The notes under the pieces were generated by a model. It was not told the origin of the DNA and did no database searches. It saw only the letters and a program-made list of their open reading frames with translations. A stretch of DNA of 64,000 nucleotides from positions 1 to 64,000 of the forward strand of contig NZ_RHNN01000015.1 of NCBI RefSeq assembly GCF_003946245.1, given 5' to 3'. Every line of letters starts with the position of its first letter. Position 1 is the first letter of the stretch. Source of the DNA: Levilactobacillus cerevisiae (GTDB taxonomy: Bacteria; Bacillota; Bacilli; Lactobacillales; Lactobacillaceae). This document shows positions 8,643-16,629 of the stretch, piece by piece. The position numbers were made by a program, and so were the translations under genes.

Positions 8643-8819
8643 TTAACCGTGATGAGCAGCGTGGCTCTTGCGATTAGCCAATTTCCGGTTTTCTTCAAAC
8701 CGTGATTCTTGATCCTCAATTGGTTGAACGACCTTTTTCTTGAAGGAAAAGACTGCGCCGGCAACGGCACTAGCAGTGGCCACAACGCCAAATAAGAACC
8801 CTTTTGTGAAGTGCTTCAT
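8643..8819 (-). CDS. DUF3042 family small membrane protein
   Basis: A 58-residue protein below most ORF length cut-offs. It begins MKHFTKGFLFGVVATASAVA, continues GAVFSFKKKVVQPIEDQE, and ends with a basic, His-rich tail (SHAAHHG). It has one membrane helix (about 7-25) followed by a charged cytosolic region. This is the pattern of the Lactobacillales DUF3042 family ('KGFLFG..ATAAA..G..FSFKK.VI.PIE...'). ATG at 8819 on the minus strand; GGGAG about 9 bp upstream supports the start. It converges on the rhodanese-like gene and shares its terminator. Function unknown. Confidence 0.85.
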   Translation of the reverse strand: MKHFTKGFLFGVVATASAVAGAVFSFKKKVVQPIEDQESRFEENRKLANRKSHAAHHG

Positions 8820-8983
8820 AGCATTCGACTCCCATCATTTAAGATTTTAAGTTATCCGCTTCCATTATGCTTGTTTTCCCAACGAATTGCTAGTGATTTA
8901 CACGCAGCCAAGATTGAAAATGACAAAGTACTTGGGGAAGTCCAGCTGACAATGATTGTCAATGCTAAATTGGTTGAAAAGTG
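8820..8983. other. Intergenic stretch upstream of repeat A
   Basis: Should carry the promoter of the DUF3042 gene. It contains a perfect 15-base dyad at 8947-8961 (TGACAAT-G-ATTGTCA), which could be an operator. No coding potential is seen. Confidence 0.35.
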
Positions 8984-9440
8984 CGCCAGAGATTCCGGCG
9001 CCTATGGGGACCGCCTGCGGCCTGAGAAGCGGTCCTCCGGCTCGGTTTGAAGCCTGACCAAGAGCGTCAGTCTTCAAACGCGTCCCACGCTGTAAGCTGG
9101 TTCCCAGCTAACACCGTTGTCACAGCTACCTCCATCTCTGGCCTCCTCCGGTTAGGGAGTTCTTCAATATGACATTGATGCGATCATCGCTGGACCGGCG
9201 ACGTTTGCTCACCACAATTGGCCAAAGTCTATGTAGGCGTGAGTGAGCCAAATTTAGGCTCAGCCGTGGAATTTCCCAAGTGAATTATCTTGGGAAATGG
9301 CGACTTTGAAACGCGGGTTGGGCGGTTCAAAGCGAGCAGGTAGACCGTTTCTCAGGCTACCCGCGTCCTACCCACAGCGTTCCGGCCTAAATTTGGCGAA
9401 CGGTAAGCCGGCAGGTTTAGACAGTGTTACAGCAATTTTG
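8984..9440 (+). repeat. Large structured intergenic repeat, copy A (left and right modules)
   Basis: Most complete example of the right module. The left module (8985-9142) is closed by a 9-bp pairing of 8985-8993 with 9134-9142. It encloses hairpins at 9009-9042 (GACCGC/GCGGTC), 9045-9079 (13 of 14 pairs) and 9095-9109 (AGCTGG/CCAGCT). A core TCTATGTAGGCGTGAGTGAG follows at 9228-9247. The right module has hairpins at 9245-9261 (GAGCC/GGCTC), 9271-9298 (10 bp, perfect), 9304-9332 and 9339-9361, then CGTTC...GAACG near 9378-9402. It ends GGTTTAGACAGTGTTACAG. The usual first bases of the left end (CCACCTGCGGCTG) are missing here. No reading frame is shared between copies. Confidence 0.85.
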
Positions 9441-9572
9441 AGTCGGCAGTCCCACTAGGCTGAGAGCATTGAAGGACGGTAGCAACGTTGAAATCGATTA
9501 ACAATTTAGGATGAAACCGTCACATTCTGTGGTACCCTTACAAGTAGAATTAATGCGAAGGGAATGGGGATA

Positions 9573-10325
9573 GTGTTTAAGAGACAACCCACACAAGTTA
9601 TTGCGCACCGGGGGAGTAAGGGTACCCGGCCGGAAAATACGTTGTTGGCGTTTCAAGCCGCGTTGGATGCTGGCGCGGATGGCATCGAAACGGACGTCCA
9701 GTTTTCCAGTGACCATCAGTTAGTGATTATGCACGATGAAAAAGTTGATCGGACCACGAATGGTACAGGGCTGGTTCAGGACCACAGCTTGGCCGAGCTC
9801 AAACGGTTAGATGCTGGGAGTTACTTCGGCAGTGAATTCGCTGGGACCAAGATTCCGACGTTGGATGAGGTGATTCAACTATTGATCCACGATAAGTTCA
9901 CGGGCGTCTTTAATCTGGAATTGAAGACGAATAAGATTCATTACGACGGCATTGAACAGGCGCTGGCTGATTACTTTACCCAACAGCCGGTGCCATTTCG
10001 CCTGGTCTTTTCAAGCTTTCGGGCGCAATCGATCATTACCCTTCGTAGCTTATATCCGCAAGCCGAATACGCGAAACTATTTAAAACAGCTGGGCGGCAA
10101 GCTAGACGGATGCAGCGTGCCCACCAGGTGGGTGTCTTGCATCCCGACATTCGTTGGGTCAAGGCGCACCGATTCTGGTTACCGCACGTGCAATTGCGCC
10201 CCTGGACCGTTAATAGTCCGGCTGACATGGCGTACTGCTTGCGACACCACTTTGCCGGGTTGATTACCGATTATCCCGCACGTGCTGTGGCGTTACGGGC
10301 CAAGGTTCAGGGAGGTAAATTGTGA
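9573..10325 (+). CDS. Glycerophosphodiester phosphodiesterase
   Basis: A 250-residue cytosolic GDPD enzyme that cleaves glycerophosphodiesters (deacylated phospholipids, possibly teichoic acid fragments) to glycerol-3-phosphate and an alcohol. The GDPD signatures are present: VIAHRGSKGTRPENTLLAF (catalytic His and Arg), GADGIETDVQ with the metal-binding Glu and Asp, and VIMHDEKVDRTTNG (second His). GTG 9573 is chosen because AAGGGA (9558-9563) lies 9 bp upstream; an in-frame ATG at 9564 adds three residues but abuts the ribosome binding site. Its stop overlaps the miaA start by one base, so the two are co-translated. Confidence 0.9.
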   Translation: MFKRQPTQVIAHRGSKGTRPENTLLAFQAALDAGADGIETDVQFSSDHQLVIMHDEKVDRTTNGTGLVQDHSLAELKRLDAGSYFGSEFAGTKIPTLDEVIQLLIHDKFTGVFNLELKTNKIHYDGIEQALADYFTQQPVPFRLVFSSFRAQSIITLRSLYPQAEYAKLFKTAGRQARRMQRAHQVGVLHPDIRWVKAHRFWLPHVQLRPWTVNSPADMAYCLRHHFAGLITDYPARAVALRAKVQGGKL

Positions 10326-11242
10326 TGGCTAAAGTATTAGCAATTGTGGGTCCCACGGCGGTCGGTAAAACGTCACTGGCTATTCGACTCGCCCAAGAAT
10401 TCAACGGTGAAATCATTTCCGGGGATTCGATGCAGGTGTATCGGCACCTGAATATTGGTACGGCAAAGGCCACCCCGGCAGAGCAGGCCGCGGCGACGCA
10501 TCATCTGATTGACGTGCGAGACGTTGACCAGCAATTTACCGTGGCGCAGTTTGTCAGGGCGGCGCAACAGCTGATCCAAGAAATTACGGATCGGGGCCAT
10601 TTGCCAATAATCGCCGGGGGCACGGGTTTTTACTTACAAGCCTTATTTGACGGCTTGAAATTAGGAGCGGATGCGCCGGGTGATCCGACGATCCGTGAGG
10701 CCTTGCGCACGGAGGCACAAGAGAAGGGCGCTCAAGCTCTCTGGCAACGCCTACAGACGCTTGATCCGGTGGCGGCAGGGAAGATACCGCCAACGAACGT
10801 GCGACGAACTGTGCGGGCACTAGAGGTGATTCAGGTTACGGGCCAATTATTTTCGCACCAGGCCAACGGCGGTCCGCAGTATGACGAACTTTATGTAGCG
10901 TTAAATACCGACCGGCCGCTGCTCTATAGCCGCATCAATCAGCGGGTTGAGTTGATGATGCAGGCAGGCCTGCTCGACGAGGTTCGCTGGCTGGCGGTGC
11001 AAGGGGGCACGGCGTTACCGCCCGCGACGGGGATTGGGTATCGTGAACTGCTGCCGGTTCTGGATCAGCCGAAAAAGATTCCAGCGGCCGTTGATCTGAT
11101 CAAGCAGGATTCGCGCCACTATGCCAAACGACAACTCACTTGGTTTCGCAATCAGACCGCGGCGACTTGGTATGATTTGGTCCAACATCCTGACTCCTAT
11201 GACCAAATTAGGGGCCAAATTATAAATTGGTTAAGGGGTTAG
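10325..11242 (+). CDS. miaA: tRNA dimethylallyltransferase
   Basis: A 305-residue enzyme that adds a dimethylallyl group to A37 of tRNAs reading UNN codons. Evidence: N-terminal P-loop GPTAVGKTSLA, SGDSMQVYRHLNIGTAK (substrate-recognition region), HHLIDV, the GGTGFYLQALFDGL motif, and C-terminal QLTWFRNQ. ATG 10325 has GGAGG at 10311-10315 and overlaps the GDPD stop (TGATG); a GTG one codon earlier is also in frame. Family length is normal. Confidence 0.95.
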   Translation: MAKVLAIVGPTAVGKTSLAIRLAQEFNGEIISGDSMQVYRHLNIGTAKATPAEQAAATHHLIDVRDVDQQFTVAQFVRAAQQLIQEITDRGHLPIIAGGTGFYLQALFDGLKLGADAPGDPTIREALRTEAQEKGAQALWQRLQTLDPVAAGKIPPTNVRRTVRALEVIQVTGQLFSHQANGGPQYDELYVALNTDRPLLYSRINQRVELMMQAGLLDEVRWLAVQGGTALPPATGIGYRELLPVLDQPKKIPAAVDLIKQDSRHYAKRQLTWFRNQTAATWYDLVQHPDSYDQIRGQIINWLRG

Positions 11243-11283
11243 TTCTTGCGATTAATTAAAGAATGAACGTTTTTTGCCGTACA

Positions 11284-11335
11284 TGTCACATTTTCTGACA
11301 TAAGCCCTTGACGCGCGCTTTCAGCGTGGTATGAT
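11284..11335 (+). promoter_or_regulatory. GlnR box and promoter of glnRA
   Basis: TGTCACATTTTCTGACA at 11284-11300 fits the GlnR/TnrA operator TGTNA-N7-TNACA exactly. It lies 7 bases upstream of a -35 TTGACG (11308-11313), with a 16-bp spacer and -10 TATGAT (11330-11335). The geometry fits nitrogen-dependent repression of glnRA, as in Bacillus and Streptococcus. Confidence 0.85.
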
Positions 11336-11364
11336 AGCATCATAGTTGAAGGGGGCCAGTAGTG

Positions 11365-11751
11365 ATGAAGGAAAAAGAGTTACGGCGTTCCTTGGCAGTT
11401 TTGCCAATTGGTACGGTCATGAAATTAACCAGCTTAACGGCACGCCAGATTCGCTACTATGAGGCCCAGCAGTTGGTCTTTCCTGAACGCAATGAAGGTA
11501 ATCGGCGGATGTATTCGTTGAATGACGTCGACCGGTTGCTGGAGATTAAAGACTACCTGGCTGATGGGGTCAACGTGGCAGGCATCAAAGCCATTTATGA
11601 TCAGCAGCATCAGGCAGCCCAGGCAAGGGAAACGGCCCAGCAACAACCCTTAACGGATGAAGACGTGCGGCGAATCTTGCAGGATGAATTTATTCGCCAG
11701 GGTGGGTTGGGTCACCCGGCACCAGGGATGTCTCAGCAACGACCCCTTTAG
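11365..11751 (+). CDS. glnR: MerR-family nitrogen repressor GlnR
   Basis: A 128-residue transcription regulator that represses glnRA and other nitrogen genes when glutamine synthetase is feedback-inhibited. The N-terminal winged helix-turn-helix is visible: LPIGTVMKLTSLTARQIRYYEAQQLVFPERN...RRMYSLNDVDRLLEI. A short C-terminal tail follows, as in GlnR/TnrA proteins where it contacts glutamine synthetase. ATG 11365 with GAAGGGGG upstream; a GTG one codon earlier is in frame. It is directly upstream of glnA and behind a perfect GlnR box, so autoregulation is likely. Confidence 0.93.
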   Translation: MKEKELRRSLAVLPIGTVMKLTSLTARQIRYYEAQQLVFPERNEGNRRMYSLNDVDRLLEIKDYLADGVNVAGIKAIYDQQHQAAQARETAQQQPLTDEDVRRILQDEFIRQGGLGHPAPGMSQQRPL

Positions 11752-11794
11752 ACCACGGTAATGGATTTAAAAAATTAGCAGGGAGCGATTTTTA

Positions 11795-13135
11795 ATGGCA
11801 AAACCGGAATATTCCAAAGATGATATTCGTCAGATGGCGAAGGACGAAAACGTTAAGTTCTTGCGGTTAATGTTCACCGATTTATTTGGTACAATCAAAA
11901 ACGTTGAGGTACCAATCAGTCAACTCGGTAAGTTGCTCGATAACAAGTTAATGTTTGATGGCTCTTCAATCGATGGCTTCGTCCGGATTGAAGAAAGTGA
12001 CATGTACCTGTACCCCGACCTATCCACTTGGATGATTTTCCCTTGGAGCACGGAACGGGGCAAGATTGCGCGGGTCATTTGTGAAGTCTATACGACCGAC
12101 GGCGAACCCTTCGAGGGCGATCCGCGGAACAACTTGATTCGTGTGCTTGGTGACATGCGTAAAGCTGGTTTCACGGACTTTAACATTGGACCAGAACCCG
12201 AATTCTTCCTGTTCAAGATGGATGAAAACGGCAAGCCAACCACTGAGTTGAACGATAAGGGGAGCTACTTTGACATGGCACCCATGGATCTTGGCGAAAA
12301 CTGTCGCCGGGAAATTGTTTTGACACTTGAGGAGATGGGCTTTGATGTTGAAGCCGCTCACCATGAAGTGGCACCGGGTCAACATGAAATTGACTTCAAG
12401 TACGCGGATGCCTTAACGGCCGCTGATAACATTCAAACGTTTAAGCTGGTTGTGAAGACGGTTGCCCGGAAGTATGGGCTGTACGCGACGTTCATGCCAA
12501 AACCTCTGGCTGGTATCAACGGTTCGGGGATGCATTTGAACATGTCCTTGTTCCACGACAAAGGGAACGCCTTCTTTGATAAGGACGGCAAGATGGAATT
12601 GTCCGAGGATGCTTTCCACTTCTTGGGCGGTCTCTTGAAGCATGCCCGGAGCTTTACCGCTATCTGCAACCCAATCGTGAACAGTTACAAGCGTTTAGTT
12701 CCTGGTTACGAAGCCCCTGTATACGTGGCTTGGTCTGGTTCTAACCGGTCACCCTTGATCCGAGTGCCAAATTCTCGTGGCCTGTCCACCCGTTTGGAAT
12801 TACGGAGTGTTGACCCTGCAGCTAACCCATACCTGGCCATTGCCGCCGTATTGGAAGCTGGCTTAGATGGGTTGCGTAATGGCTTGGCCCCACGTGAAGC
12901 CATCGACCGGAACATCTACCGGATGGATGCCGAAGAACGCCAAGAAAATCACATTACCAACCTGCCTGACACGTTGCACAACGCCTTGAAGGATTTGGCA
13001 GCGGATGACGTGATGCGTAACGCGATGGGCCATCACTTGTATCAAAGTTTCATTGAAGCTAAAAACTTGGAGTACAATTCCTACCGGACGCAAGTTTCTG
13101 AATGGGAACGCGATCAGTACCTGGAACTGTACTAA
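11795..13135 (+). CDS. glnA: Glutamine synthetase type I
   Basis: A 446-residue enzyme forming glutamine from glutamate, ammonia and ATP. Evidence: [21 protein letters not shown] near the N terminus, GPEPEFFLF and the [21 protein letters not shown]/metal motif, [12 protein letters not shown], and the NRSPLIRVP and [16 protein letters not shown] arginine-rich glutamate sites. The length is that of the short Firmicute GSI-alpha form, without the adenylylation loop (KPLYDLPPE) of GSI-beta, so control is by feedback and GlnR. ATG 11795 with an AGGAG-like site. Second gene of the glnRA operon, followed by a terminator. Confidence 0.97.
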   Translation: MAKPEYSKDDIRQMAKDENVKFLRLMFTDLFGTIKNVEVPISQLGKLLDNKLMFDGSSIDGFVRIEESDMYLYPDLSTWMIFPWSTERGKIARVICEVYTTDGEPFEGDPRNNLIRVLGDMRKAGFTDFNIGPEPEFFLFKMDENGKPTTELNDKGSYFDMAPMDLGENCRREIVLTLEEMGFDVEAAHHEVAPGQHEIDFKYADALTAADNIQTFKLVVKTVARKYGLYATFMPKPLAGINGSGMHLNMSLFHDKGNAFFDKDGKMELSEDAFHFLGGLLKHARSFTAICNPIVNSYKRLVPGYEAPVYVAWSGSNRSPLIRVPNSRGLSTRLELRSVDPAANPYLAIAAVLEAGLDGLRNGLAPREAIDRNIYRMDAEERQENHITNLPDTLHNALKDLAADDVMRNAMGHHLYQSFIEAKNLEYNSYRTQVSEWERDQYLELY

Positions 13136-13162
13136 TACTAAAAAATAAATTGTGTCGCAAGG

Positions 13163-13197
13163 AAAGCTCAGGCCGTTACGGGTCTTGAGCTTTTTTA
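13163..13197 (+). terminator. Terminator of glnRA
   Basis: Stem AAGCTCA(GG)/...(C)TTGAGCTT with a GC-rich inner part and six T. Confidence 0.85.
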
Positions 13198-13424
13198 TTG
13201 TCATCTGTGATTGCCCCCTAATGATGATTGGTTTTCATTAGCGGTTTCCAAACTTTACGCACAGTAAAAAGTACCGGCAAATTTTGCAGAGCAAGAAAAA
13301 ATTAATGGTTTTCCCATAAAACTTCGGGCAAACTGCTTTTTTCTGTGCCGATTTTTGGTAACATGAACGTATAACCAAATGTTTTCGGCGAGTGCTAGGG
13401 AACATCAGAATGAGGGATAAATTC

Positions 13425-14303
13425 ATGGAAAATCAAGAACAACAAGCTAGTGCAGCCGACACCTTAACACAGGCGATTGCCAGCAAGCTCGATTACTTAA
13501 GCACGTTGCAGGCGGCGGTTCAGCACGGTGATGACCGAAATGTTTACGAATTATTGGACCAAGTGCGTTACTATCAAGAAGTTAAGAAGACTCGTGCGAC
13601 CCGGACGGTGAACCATTTAGCCGAATTGGTCGACAATATTCATCCCCAAATCAGTCACTATTTGAGCGACAATTTGATCGATTACTTAGGTCACATCTAC
13701 CCATTTTTCTATTACGAAGAATACACGACTGGTTTATTCCACATTTACTTTGGTAACTGGTGGGATCGGCGGTTGTTCGGTGACTTAGACGTTATCAACG
13801 TGAAGTTTGAATTTGACCAGAAGGAATATCAGAAGTTAAAGGATTCCTTTGCGTTGGAGGCACATGGTCAACGGTTGAACACGGCACAGATTGAATCTAT
13901 TTCTGGGCAGAGTGAACAGCTACAAAGCTTGGTCGACGCCCAAACGACGCGGGATAACCAAAAGGCAGATCTGCGGGAACAGCTCAAAGAGAACAGTTCT
14001 AAGAGCAGCATGCCTTGGGACTCTGGCAAGTTAAAGGACGAACGACAAGACATTATCGATGAATTGACGAAGCTGGCGGACGAGGACGAGAAGGCCCTGA
14101 ACGCGCATAAAGCCATCAAGGAAAACGATGATAAGATTCTTGTGTTGTCTAAAGAGGACACCATTTTAAACTACGAAAAGCAAAGTATTCGCGACGCGTT
14201 TGATGATTTCGAACACTTCGAGGCCCATAACACCAGTCTTTACGCAGATTACTTGAACAGCCTCTTAGGCAAGAGTGAGGGCGAGGTGACAGTTGATGAT
14301 TAA
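13425..14303 (+). CDS. Unknown cytosolic coiled-coil protein, first gene of a trio
   Basis: A 292-residue protein I do not recognise. There is no signal peptide or membrane segment. The N-terminal half (about 20-150) is rich in aromatic residues, with FYYEEYTTGLFHIYFGNWWDRR near 100-120. The second half (about 150-270) is charged and helical with heptad-like Leu spacing (TLR..L...), so a coiled coil is likely. ATG 13425 with GAGGG 9 bp upstream; an in-frame GTG at 13392 lacks one. It overlaps the next gene by 8 bases and forms a tight operon with a second unknown gene and a dUTPase-like gene. Between glnA and rplU I would expect such a conserved trio in lactobacilli, but cannot name its function. 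Confidence 0.8.
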   Translation: MENQEQQASAADTLTQAIASKLDYLSTLQAAVQHGDDRNVYELLDQVRYYQEVKKTRATRTVNHLAELVDNIHPQISHYLSDNLIDYLGHIYPFFYYEEYTTGLFHIYFGNWWDRRLFGDLDVINVKFEFDQKEYQKLKDSFALEAHGQRLNTAQIESISGQSEQLQSLVDAQTTRDNQKADLREQLKENSSKSSMPWDSGKLKDERQDIIDELTKLADEDEKALNAHKAIKENDDKILVLSKEDTILNYEKQSIRDAFDDFEHFEAHNTSLYADYLNSLLGKSEGEVTVDD

Positions 14304-15237
14304 TGAAAATGATCCATCGACGTTGACCACCAGCGGTCGCTTATTAAATTACAACGAAGCCATTAAGGATGGCCTGGAAACGGGATTGCGCTTCACCAAA
14401 TTGATGGAACAGTTGATCAAAACGACTGATCCCGATCAATTGGTGGCGGCCGCGACGGAATTGGCCGACTTTACGTTGGATTCCGATTACGTGACCTTCC
14501 CCCATCAATACAGCAATGCGGATTACTACCTGCTGTTCATGTCCCGGATGCTAGAACTGCATGATCAGGGAAAAAATGTGATCTTGCAGTCGCGGGATCA
14601 CCACGAAGAATTGACGCAACAGTTAACACCGCTGGGCGACCGGGGAACTTTTAATTTCCGCGTGGAAACGTCTGAAAATGGCGGCGTTTACTACCGCGAA
14701 CGGGCCACGGGCCAATCCCTGTTCTACTTGAACCTGGAACGGAAGATGTTCCGTTTCAACAGTCACGCACTGACCCAGCTCTTCATCATTGATTTGCATG
14801 ACACGGTTCCGGCTGAGACGGTCAAAACGTCCGTTCAAATTCTCGTCGACTTTGCCCGCTATCTGAAAGAAGATTACGGTTATTCCGTGGACTTCAACAT
14901 TTTGGATGCCGCTAACCGGCAGAACTATACGGTTCGTTCGTCAGACCTGCCAGCAGGGATTGTCGATCGCCTGTTTGTGATGGCGGCGAAGGAAGATTAC
15001 ATGCTGACCAACGGCGTCAACGGTAACGGGGCCGAGATTGCGCTCGAGCATGGCGTAGTGGTTGATATTTTCAATAACCAACTCGAGGGCCAGCCGGAAT
15101 GGGTCTTGACCGTCCACGATGACGAGCAGAAGATTTCCTGGTTCGACGTTCTCTTGAAGTACCCATTCATGCGTGATTGGTACCTAGAAAACCTGACGGA
15201 TCTAGAAATTTCATCTGATCCTTTGATTTTCGGTTAG
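14296..15237 (+). CDS. Unknown protein, second gene of the trio
   Basis: A 313-residue soluble protein of unknown function. It is acidic, without membrane helices or an obvious motif. Visible blocks: an N-terminal helical region (LLNYNEAIKDGLETGLRFTKLMEQL), then YFMSRMLEL-like segments, a YRERATGQSLFYLNLERKMFRF strand-rich part near 140-160, and ending YPFMRDWYLENLTDLEISSDPLIFG. ATG 14296 has GAGGTGAC 9 bp upstream and overlaps the preceding stop by 8 bases; the next gene starts 14 bases after its stop. Translational coupling on both sides suggests the three products work together. No database family is recognised by eye. Confidence 0.8.
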   Translation: MINENDPSTLTTSGRLLNYNEAIKDGLETGLRFTKLMEQLIKTTDPDQLVAAATELADFTLDSDYVTFPHQYSNADYYLLFMSRMLELHDQGKNVILQSRDHHEELTQQLTPLGDRGTFNFRVETSENGGVYYRERATGQSLFYLNLERKMFRFNSHALTQLFIIDLHDTVPAETVKTSVQILVDFARYLKEDYGYSVDFNILDAANRQNYTVRSSDLPAGIVDRLFVMAAKEDYMLTNGVNGNGAEIALEHGVVVDIFNNQLEGQPEWVLTVHDDEQKISWFDVLLKYPFMRDWYLENLTDLEISSDPLIFG

Positions 15238-15251
15238 GAGGCCAGCGCGAC

Positions 15252-15794
15252 GTGTTAGAACTTGCAAAATTGGTACAACAATCGATTGCGTTAGACGAAC
15301 AGATTACGCGTGACCGTGATATTGAAATGACCCGCAAGTCTCAAATTGAAAATGCTTACGTGGCATTAGACGTTGAGTTAGCGGAAGTTGCCAACACCTC
15401 GGAATGGTTCAAAGTTTGGAAGACACACCGGGGGAAGGCTGATGATGGCCAGACGCCGGCTGAGACGCTGTTAACGGAATATACGGATGCCATGGATTTC
15501 TTCTTCCTGGTTGCGGCTAAGAAGACCTGGACGCATCTGATTATGTTGACGAAAGAGGATCTCACGACACTGGAGAATAGCCGCCCTGCTAAGGATCAAG
15601 ATCAACAATACTTGATTCTGAAGCGGATGGTCTTTAACAGTCATTTTGCACACCGGCAGGAAGACTTCCGGCATGCTTGGCGCTTGTTCTTGAAGTGGGG
15701 ATTCGTTGATTTTGGCTTTAGTCAGGATCAGATTCAACAAGCTTACGAGGCAAAACGTCAGGTGAACCTCGACCGCCAAGCTAACGATTATTAG
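15252..15794 (+). CDS. Dimeric all-alpha dUTPase-like NTP pyrophosphatase
   Basis: A 180-residue helical protein resembling the dimeric dUTPase family (dUTPase_2 of the MazG/all-alpha NTP-PPase fold), which hydrolyses dUTP or related nucleotides. The key block is YVALDVELAEVANTSEWFKVWK: Glu42 and Glu45 stand where the first metal ligands lie, followed by the N-x4-FK-x-W signature. The second ligand pair is in LLTEYTDAMDFFF (Glu76, Asp79). GTG 15252 with AGGAGG 10 bp upstream; 14 bases after the preceding unknown gene. The family assignment is by pattern only, and substrate (dUTP, dCTP or a damaged nucleotide) is open. Its position in an operon with two unknown proteins suggests nucleotide house-cleaning or a regulated nucleotide pathway. 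Confidence 0.7.
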   Translation: MLELAKLVQQSIALDEQITRDRDIEMTRKSQIENAYVALDVELAEVANTSEWFKVWKTHRGKADDGQTPAETLLTEYTDAMDFFFLVAAKKTWTHLIMLTKEDLTTLENSRPAKDQDQQYLILKRMVFNSHFAHRQEDFRHAWRLFLKWGFVDFGFSQDQIQQAYEAKRQVNLDRQANDY

Positions 15795-15804
15795 TAGATT
15801 TATG

Positions 15805-15835
15805 AAAAGCTAGTTCTTAATCGGACTAGCTTTTT
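15805..15835 (+). terminator. Terminator after the trio
   Basis: Perfect-looking stem AAGCTAGT / ACTAGCTT with loop TCTTAATCGG and a five-T tail. The tail overlaps the only canonical start codon (TTG 15834) of the following tetR frame. Confidence 0.85.
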
Positions 15836-16481
15836 GACCAAGGGAAGGGAGCGAGACGTTATCAGTCAGACAGACCCACGCGTTGTTCGGACGAATGAAC
15901 GGCTGCGTCAAGCATTAAGCACGTTGTTGCAGCAGCAATCCTTGAAGCAGATCTCTGTCCAGAAATTGACGCAAACGGCGCAGATTACCCGGGGAACCTT
16001 TTACTTGCATTATAAGGATAAAGTGGATTTCCTAGAGCAGACGGAACAGCAAGTAATTGATGAATGGTTTGCGGCAGCTAAGACGACGCTGGCACCAGAA
16101 GGGGAGCCCACAACTGGGTTTGCCTTAGGACCAGCTTTACGTTACGTGGACACCCATCACAGCATCTTACTGGTCTTGTTGCACCCACAATTCACGCAAT
16201 TTCAACCGCGGCTCTTACAACGATTCGAACGGGAGTTGGCTGGCTATGCGCAACACCTGCCAACGCCCAGCAATGCGCAACCTCCTTGGGATGTGCAGAC
16301 GGCTTTTTTGGCGACGGCGTTTACCGGGTTGGTTCATCATTGGCTCAATGATAATCGCCGTTACCGCCCAGAATATTTAGGGCAATCTTTTTGCCAATTA
16401 CTAAAGCCAGAAGCCACGCCAGTCGCGGCCTGGTTCGCACCGATTGGCATCGACATGCCGGCTGTGACAGAAAAAGCTTGA
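15834..16481 (+). CDS. TetR family transcriptional regulator, start uncertain
   Basis: A regulator of up to 215 residues. The N-terminal TetR helix-turn-helix is clear: [49 protein letters not shown]. The C-terminal half is the TetR_C_8-type ligand domain seen in YxaF/DhaS-like regulators. The only canonical start in frame before the HTH is TTG 15834, which lies in the T run of the preceding terminator and has no ribosome binding site. A strong site (GGGAAGGGAG, 15842-15851) instead points to codons near 15858-15863 (GTT, ATC), neither a usual start. The gene may use a rare start such as ATC 15861, or be damaged. Its stop overlaps the rplU -35 box. The effector and targets are unknown. Confidence 0.75.
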   Translation: MTKGRERDVISQTDPRVVRTNERLRQALSTLLQQQSLKQISVQKLTQTAQITRGTFYLHYKDKVDFLEQTEQQVIDEWFAAAKTTLAPEGEPTTGFALGPALRYVDTHHSILLVLLHPQFTQFQPRLLQRFERELAGYAQHLPTPSNAQPPWDVQTAFLATAFTGLVHHWLNDNRRYRPEYLGQSFCQLLKPEATPVAAWFAPIGIDMPAVTEKA

Positions 16482-16506
16482 CGCAGCAAATCCTATCAAG
16501 TATAAT
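16478..16506 (+). promoter_or_regulatory. Promoter of rplU-prp-rpmA
   Basis: TTGACG (16478-16483), 17-bp spacer, TATAAT (16501-16506). The -35 overlaps the tetR stop codon. One of the best consensus promoters in the window, as expected for ribosomal protein genes. Confidence 0.88.
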
Positions 16507-16512
16507 TTTCAT

Positions 16513-16620
16513 GTTGTATTTGTGGACTTCCACAGCTGCAACCGCTCGGGACGAGTCATTAAGTTTTCCGCTTGCGGAGCACTTGTTTTCGGCGAGTCTA
16601 AGTCTAACTATTTAAGGAGG
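16513..16620 (+). ncRNA. Probable ribosomal L21 leader
   Basis: About 110 transcribed bases between the rplU promoter and its ribosome binding site. They can form several hairpins, including TCCGC-TT-GCGGA at 16567-16578 and paired GACGAGTC-like segments. Firmicutes carry a known structured L21 leader at this place, thought to bind L21 for autoregulation. The match is by position and general appearance; the consensus fold was not computed. Confidence 0.55.
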
Positions 16621-16629
16621 TGCACACAC

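Noticed and set aside
8609-8791. 60-residue minus-strand open frame
   Set aside because: Out of frame with the DUF3042 gene on the same strand, which has family motifs, a ribosome binding site and a membrane helix.
8984-9440. Repeat A as an insertion sequence or MITE of a known type
   Set aside because: No transposase remnant, no terminal inverted repeats and no clear target duplication were found; copies lack a shared coding frame.
10741-10860. Possible frameshift in miaA because of several Gln/Pro-rich segments
   Set aside because: The frame is intact over the full family length with all motifs in order.
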